Shown here: positions 59,301 to 64,000 of the stretch, in pieces
Position numbering within the stretch: the stretch's first letter is position 1
How the letters are laid out: each line of letters begins with the position of its first letter
DNA from: Chrysopilus asiliformis
Taxonomy: Eukaryota > Arthropoda > Insecta > Diptera > Rhagionidae
Length of the DNA: 64,000 bases
Direction: 5' to 3'
Assembly (NCBI GenBank): GCA_964034945.1
Contig: OZ035962.1
Location: forward strand, 95,191,284-95,255,283
Notes under the pieces: model-generated
Told to the model about the DNA's origin: nothing
The model's database searches: none
The model's input: the letters and a program-made list of their open reading frames with translations, nothing else
Program-made: the position numbers and the translations under genes

Positions 59301-60797
59301 TTTTATTTAAATCAATACTAATTTGCCAATAATTGAATATCAATAATGAATATAAAGGAACAAAGAAAAATTAATTCTACCATAAACGGAAAATTCTAAG
59401 CTTCAAAAGCAATCAATTACAGTTTTACGCCCTTGAAAATAGCAGATACTAATAACCATTTTTTCCCCTTTTATTTTTCCAGAAGTCATTTACAAATTGT
59501 GATTCAGTTGCAGATCTAAAAATAACGACACGAAATTGTTCATGTACAAATTACTCATGCCAGCGTTACTACAAAGCTTCCAAGAGACCAAGGTAATAAA
59601 CGTAGGTAAATGCGAAGTGAGCATCCACTACCTTCTTTAAATATTCATAATTGAGCGTTTTTTCATTATGCCTTTGATGAAACCTAAAAATAATCAAAAT
59701 GAAAATGTTTTTTTTATATAGTAAATGTTTACAAAAGTGTAGAAAATTACACAAACATTTGTAATAGTTGACGTTACCTTAATTTGTTCCTTGATTTTTG
59801 CTTTTATCATTATTAAATGGCATAGAATATTTGAGCGAAACTGCGAGGAAGTTTGTTGCGGCAAGCCACGGTCAAAAGGTAAATCCCTGGTCAGCAATGA
59901 CTTGCAACAGAAGATCTTCGCTAGAAGCGTTGAAGCTGCAAAATGCGGGGAAATAATCCCAGACAAGGATGATAAATTGATGGTGCCATGGATTGCACAG
60001 ATCTTATCGGGAACACAAGATCCAGAAAAGATTGCGAAAAATTGCTTTGGAAGCGTGCTAAGTAGCAGAGCAGTAATCACCTCATCGAATTGCGTTGATC
60101 AGTGAGTTGAAATTTTATCGCGATTTTTTTTAAAATGGAATTTACCGAATTAATTTCGCTTTAATTCCAGATCGAATAATGCTACTGTGGTCATAACAGA
60201 TCGTTTCGGTGGTAAAACGGACAACATTAAAGTGAAACACGTCGTCCGAGATGATTTTGTGAAGAATAGTGTTCGTTAGCCAAGAATCTCACATAAGGAT
60301 GTGAAGTTTTAATTAGTATGGAACTTTATTTTTTCTCTTTACAGGTGATGTTAGTCTTAAGTGAACCTTTCAACATAACCGAACGAAAGTACAATCCATG
60401 CCTGCCAAAGGATAAATTCTCAGGTGATTACATTAACTGCCATTTGGGGCTGTCGAACCGCACGGCCACTCCAGTTAACATTCTGTCCAAGGAGCAGTGC
60501 CAAACTGTACAACCGAAGGTGGAGAACGCACTCTGTGTCCATTATAATTTCCCATCTAATGAAAATGTAAATTTTTTAATCAATTACAGTATTATGATTG
60601 ATGTTTATTCATGTTGCATTTTGTTTGATTTTTAGGCGGGGCCTGGAGCACCTCTTTTATGCTCCTGGGATTTGAATCATCCAAAGAATTTCCAGATCGT
60701 TGGCGTGTTGAGCGAGAAATACAATGATATTCTAGTTTTTGATAATATCAATAGAATACATAATATGATTAAGTTAAATTTAAAGAAGTTCTTGTGA
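53318..60797 (+). CDS. Secreted clip-like serine-protease homologue, catalytically dead
   Basis: A trypsin-fold protein that cannot act as a protease. Such homologues act as cofactors or decoys in arthropod immune and melanisation cascades. Six exons, in phase: 53318-53545, 59483-59592, 59826-60101, 60171-60270, 60345-60566, 60636-60797; 365 residues. Seen: signal peptide (residues 1-about 22, LTLISGLMLIVVAG); a 7-cysteine clip-like module (C82, C95, C97, C102, C119, C123, C124); then a chymotrypsin-like domain from about residue 164. The C42-C58 loop is kept (NCFGSVL...TSSNC), but His57 is Asn201, Asp102 is Ser238 (NSVML), and the GDSGGP motif reads AGPGAP, with Ser195 as Pro315. Intron 1 is 5.9 kb and full of repeats; the others are under 250 bp. 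The exon 4 donor (GTTCGT) is weak but phase and homology support it. Exon 1 is joined by phase and orientation only. Confidence 0.85.
54416..55500 (+). repeat. Dispersed repeat family B copy, interrupted by family A
   Basis: The left part, 54416-54857, holds the family-B order: a CAATCGTCAAATACTCTATG block, GATGTATGGATGAGTTATAT, TTTCCGAGAAAATTGCAAAA, GGGAGAGGGGGCAGGAATGG, a GACAGACAGACGGATGGAC tract and CCTAACACCCTGGTATAGTT. The right part resumes at 55435 with GTCAGATGATTGGTTC and CGCTACAAACAG. Lies in intron 1 of the protease homologue. Confidence 0.8.
54858..55429 (-). repeat. Dispersed repeat family A copy 6, nested in family B
   Basis: A near-complete inverted family-A element: ATACCCGTATGGTGA at its left, a long GTCC/GTCT tract (54990-55070), GGGGGGGTACCCCCC at 55159-55173, and the AATTGCCAGATTGGCAATTA palindrome near 55395. 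TTTTT sits on both sides, exactly where the uninterrupted family-B copies have a single T-run. Confidence 0.85.
55501..58297. other. Repeat-free part of the protease-homologue intron 1
   Basis: AT-rich sequence with no frame or repeat structure I can support. Confidence 0.4.
58298..58659 (-). mobile_element. Tc1/Tc3-type transposon remnant
   Basis: Inverted tips CAGCCATGTTCAAAAAGTG and CACTTTTGAACATGGCTG flanked by TA. On the minus strand, pieces in two frames read LWIILKKNIRKH and LVATMPKRLAAVIRARGGP, typical of the C-terminal end of Tc1/Tc3 transposases. Stops and a frameshift separate them, and the N-terminal and catalytic parts are gone. 362 bp remain, within intron 1 of the protease homologue. 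Confidence 0.78.
58812..59215 (-). repeat. Dispersed repeat family B copy, inverted
   Basis: On the minus strand it ends TTTGTCAGATGATTGGTTCG...GCGTTACAAACGG. It contains AACACCCTGGTGTAGTTTAT, a reduced GGACATGG tract, the GAATGGTCGAATTTTGCCCG block and a TTGCCAAGGGTCAATCATGA start block. This is an uninterrupted copy and serves as the empty-site reference for the nested insertion at 54858. Confidence 0.75.
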
Positions 60798-60809
60798 TTT
60801 TTTATGAAT

Positions 60810-60815
60810 AATAAA
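60810..60815 (+). terminator. Polyadenylation signal of the serine-protease homologue
   Basis: AATAAA 13 nt after the stop codon at 60797, at a very short distance. Confidence 0.5.
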
Positions 60816-60852
60816 TTGCTTAAGTAGAATTTTGTACAATCTGTTTAATTAG

Positions 60853-61250
60853 GGGCTGTCCATAAAATACGCCATGCTAGTTTTCAACTAGGTGTTTGGT
60901 ATGACAAAAGATTGATTTCCGCACGTCCGTGAACACCATAACAACTGATCAAGAGATTTGAAATGTTTCACAGTTGCGTTTCTTGGAAATAGCTAACTTC
61001 TTGAACAGGCAAAATCGGACCATTCCTCCCTACTTTCTCCCATATAAACGTTTAGTCACATCGAAAAATTTTAAAAGGCAAATTGTGTTTAAAATATGAT
61101 TTTACATAACTGTTCCATACATCAAAATCCAATTGGACCACTCCTCCCCTTTCTCCAAATCAATTGAAATCTTTAAAATAAAAACTATCGGTCATATGGA
61201 ATATTTGACGATTGGCCTGACAATTATAGTTTTTATGTTTTTTTTCCTAA
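60853..61250 (-). repeat. Family B fragment next to an AGGGGCTGTCC tip
   Basis: 60853-60880 matches the MITE tip at 48801. Then 60890-61250 is a degenerate inverted family-B copy (GGTATGACAAAAGATTGA, CGGACCATTCCTCCC, ATTTGACGATTGGCCTGACA). The tetranucleotide tract is almost lost. Confidence 0.55.
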
Positions 61251-61994
61251 AATTACGCGTCTATTGTCTGCACTAACAATGGAAGTCTTCAATAATTTTT
61301 TCCTTATATACTAAACCCCTAAAAATAAAAGCAAAAATATTCAATAATCCGGAAAGTCTCTTTTGATGTAGGTAAATGAATCAATTTACAACAATAAATC
61401 ACATAATCCAACTCCATTCACAAATTTTTCAATAATTACTTTCACTTAGATTATATCTTCAGGAAAATGTCAATAAAATAACGGAAATAATACCTAAATA
61501 AAATCAAATGCCACGCAACCCCCACCAAAGACTATCAACACCAACTTAAAAGAAGACCTTGAAATAAAAACATAAAAACATCGTCACGAAGTCAAATCAA
61601 AAATTCATTGTCTTAAGTAACAGACAAAATGCGAATAGCGTTTAGAATTGAACACAGGATCAAGGACTCCTACCTACCGTAATTAGTGGCTTCCAATTCT
61701 CAAACAATTGAAAATCAATAACCACTTAACCTGACGACAAATTTCCGTTACAACAAATTTTTCAAATGTTTTCGGTTAACAATTAGAACTTTCCGTGTGT
61801 TAACTATTTCGATAATTCGATTTTTTATTTAATTGCAGAGGGATTTGCCGGAACGGCAAATAATTTGATAAGAAATCTGAAAAAAATGTACAATCAACTG
61901 GTGTTATTTTTAGCCTTATAATCATTTTCGCTTATCAATTTATGAAGCAATCCTCGCAAAGAGGTTTTCCATGGGCGAGAAGTAAATAAAAACT
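61251..61994. other. Unassigned AT-rich DNA
   Basis: No gene or repeat recognised. A TTTAATTGCAG acceptor-like site ends at about 61841. Confidence 0.3.
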
Positions 61995-62417
61995 TCATTC
62001 ATAATTCGATGCCAAAGTGTAGCCATGGGAAACAATTCCAATTTGGGGTCTCTCTGGAGAAATTCGTTGGATATTCATCAAAGTAAATTGTGCGGTACAT
62101 ACAGGAAGTATATCGAAGTTGTGCCGCTTCACTGGGGAACCAAAACAAGGGCAGATCTTTATTTTGGGTCTCTTGAAGGAAGCAAAGTCACAGTGGAAGA
62201 AACATATGATATAGGGCGGCTCGACGTCATTCACGTAGATAGTATCAATTGTTCGTATCATCGCATAGATATTTGAGCGTTTTGGGAAGCATGCGCCGCT
62301 GTGAATGTCACCTTTGATATATGTGTTGTTGGCTAGCATATTATCTGAACCATATTTTCTCTCTGTGGGAACAATGGGCCAAACAGAGACGACATCGACT
62401 GTTTGCTTCCAATTAAA
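61995..62417 (-). other. Unrecognised open frame, possible exon or gene fragment
   Basis: The minus strand is open for about 140 codons between a TGA at 62418-62420 and a TAA-bounded end at 61995. The sequence is of normal complexity with six cysteines (for example HSGACFPKRSNIYAMIRTID and VEPPYIICFFHCDFASF). An ATG is present at 62339. I do not recognise the family. It could be an exon of an unseen gene, a processed fragment of a host gene, or a transposon piece. The plus strand is also open over 62025-62276 but looks less protein-like. Confidence 0.3.
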
Positions 62418-62790
62418 TCAATAATTTCGCGAATTCTTTACTGACGACTAACAGTCACGATTGTAGGCTGAAGTTTTTATATTTTGAAAAAAGTTCTATT
62501 GCTCAAAAACATTCAAAACGCTGTGAAAATCTGTAGAAATTGTACGAAATTGTGTACCAGAAGTAATCACTTGGATATCGTCGAATTAGGCCATGTAGGA
62601 TCCGGAACAAACGGATGGAAAGTGATTCCATGAAACTGAAAGTTAGACGCTAGCTTCACGGATTACATTTCTTCTATTTTTCCTTCCTGTGCGGGGGTGG
62701 TGGTGGTTGTAGGTGGGTGATATTACATCGTCACCATTATCGCGTTCGGTGTGCATCTAAATTAAAGTCAAAATTCCGCAGAATTCCAAT

Positions 62791-64000
62791 ATGCCGATAG
62801 TGAATATTCTGAAGAGGGCGTCCAGCTATATTCTGGGCACAGACGAAGTCGATGAACGCGACGAAGTTGTCTACGAAGATAATGAGGTGTTGTTTTGCAA
62901 AAACAATGTCTGTGTCCATCCACCAGCTTTCGTGCGGCAGGAATCTGACATACTCCACTATCCTGGATATCTAACAGTCACCACTAAAACATTTATCGAT
63001 CAGTACAATAACGCAAAACGGCCAACACTCTTGCTAACATGGATTCCGAACTCAACATTGAGAAAGTGCCCATCGACCGTTGAGAACTACACAACGACCC
63101 CGAATGGATTCTTCTTTCGACAGCATTCCGATGAATTAAAGCAGAATCGGTCACTTCTAAACTCTGTAACGGACAAGACTTCCATTCGAAATGGTTCCCT
63201 GGTGTCGCTAGTTAGCAATAACACGAATCCTTTCCTCGAGCCGTACGTGTGCAATTCATTACCAAATGACAATATCAAGACGTCCACTAATGAGATGTCG
63301 GTCAGCAATACGACAGACAATTGCGAAACACAGAGCATGAGCTCGAATTCGGATAAGGCCAGCATCTGTAATAGTTTGAGCACCCAAAGCTGCAGCAAGG
63401 ACGACGCCCACTCGACGAACGGCTTGGATGACGAGGACGTTTTTATTACAACCGTTGACCCATCTCCAATTGAGGAGACCGACGAGATTCGTGAGCTTAA
63501 GAACGAACTGCAACCACTACTTTGCGATGATCCTCGCGAAGTGGCCAGTGTTGTGCAGCCACTAATTTCGCAAAAGGCAGTCACATCTGTGAACATTACC
63601 ATTGCGAATCCTTGTATCCAGAACCATCACATTCCACCACCAGACACAGTTGCCGTGGCCCGCAATGAAAAACTTCGATCGTTGTCTGTCAGCTCTGTAG
63701 ATGAGAACAGTCCAAATTGGATGACACCCGAGCTTCTTGCCTACAAACACAATTTATCCTTTCCGGACAGTGCAAACGCTTCGCCGATAGTCACTAGGAA
63801 GGCTACTGTAAAATGCCGAAGGTAAGGCAGCTATTTATGATTGGAATGAATTTAAATTGTTTTATTGTTTTGTGGCCACATCTTACTTTGAGGTTTAAGA
63901 ATTCGTCTTTGGATAAACATTTTTTAAAATCTGTTTTTCAGATTCTCAGTTGATTTAAGTCAAATGAGGTCATTACGTCTCTTCTTTAATGACGAAAATT
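62791..64000 (+). CDS. TBC1D16: TBC1 domain family member 16-like Rab GAP, N-terminal part
   Basis: Orthologue of vertebrate TBC1D16, a GTPase-activating protein for endosomal Rabs. Exons 62791-63821 and 63942 to beyond 64000 join in phase. Seen: N-terminal LKRASSYI; the characteristic KNNVCVHPP followed by HYPGYLTVTT and LLLTWIPNSTLRK (about residues 37-95), which closely match the TBC1D16 N-terminal region; a long low-conservation Ser/Asn-rich acidic linker; a DENSPNWMTPELLAYKHNL segment; and at the exon junction RFSVDLSQMRSLRLFFNDEN, the conserved block ahead of the TBC domain. The catalytic TBC domain itself (Arg and Gln fingers) lies beyond the window. The ATG is the first in frame and sits directly before conserved sequence. 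A GT-rich stretch (62695-62720) precedes it in the 5' UTR or promoter. Confidence 0.9.

Noticed and set aside
62025..62276. 83-codon plus frame MGNNSNLGSLW...
   Set aside because: The opposite strand is open over a longer span and looks more protein-like; only that strand was listed, at low confidence.
63087..63750. Minus-strand frames of 62-171 codons over the TBC1D16-like exon
   Set aside because: Shadows of the plus-strand coding exon, which carries the recognisable family sequence.
1..64000. CRISPR arrays, bacterial operons, rRNA or tRNA genes
   Set aside because: Repeats present are transposons and microsatellites without regular spacers. The genes are spliced animal genes. No cloverleaf with intact A and B boxes was recognised.

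Overview
The window is AT-rich animal nuclear DNA with short GT-AG introns, metazoan gene families and a dense load of small transposons. The serine-protease homologue and the Tab2, POLR1A, SYF2 and TBC1D16 orthologues fit an insect, most likely a lower (nematoceran) dipteran. That placement is inference; no rRNA or mitochondrial marker is present.

Layout, left to right. 1-7113 (-): RNA polymerase I largest subunit, 20 coding exons resolved, C-terminus lost off the left edge. 7.1-32.7 kb: a long gene-poor stretch holding palindromic and hAT/PIF-like MITEs, two dispersed noncoding repeat families, an internally deleted Ty3/Gypsy-type LTR retrotransposon with identical LTRs, mariner and LINE scraps, and a pogo-like MITE. 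32.7-38.9 kb (+): Tab2, three coding exons, with a 229-bp-arm foldback hairpin in intron 1. 42.8-46.1 kb (-): a seven-exon flavin polyamine oxidase. 47.0-47.7 kb (-): the splicing factor SYF2, intronless. 48.8-52.4 kb: more MITEs. 53.3-60.8 kb (+): a six-exon secreted serine-protease homologue with all three catalytic residues replaced. 62.8 kb to the right edge (+): the start of a TBC1D16-type Rab GAP.

The genes do not form a functional cluster. They are rRNA transcription (POLR1A), immune/stress kinase signalling (Tab2), polyamine catabolism, splicing (SYF2), an extracellular immune-type pseudoprotease, and Rab GTPase control. Tab2 and the protease homologue could both act in innate immunity, but nothing here shows they are linked. 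All five gene models were built by hand from reading-frame phase and GT-AG sites. The amine oxidase (511 aa), Tab2 (815 aa) and protease homologue (365 aa) close in frame from ATG to stop.

The most unusual content is in the repeats: dispersed noncoding families (A, B, C) that share a G-run, a CAGA/GACG-type tract and related ends, one of them nested inside another with the empty site recoverable; a transcribed intronic hairpin; and a recently inserted LTR element that has lost RNase H and most of integrase.
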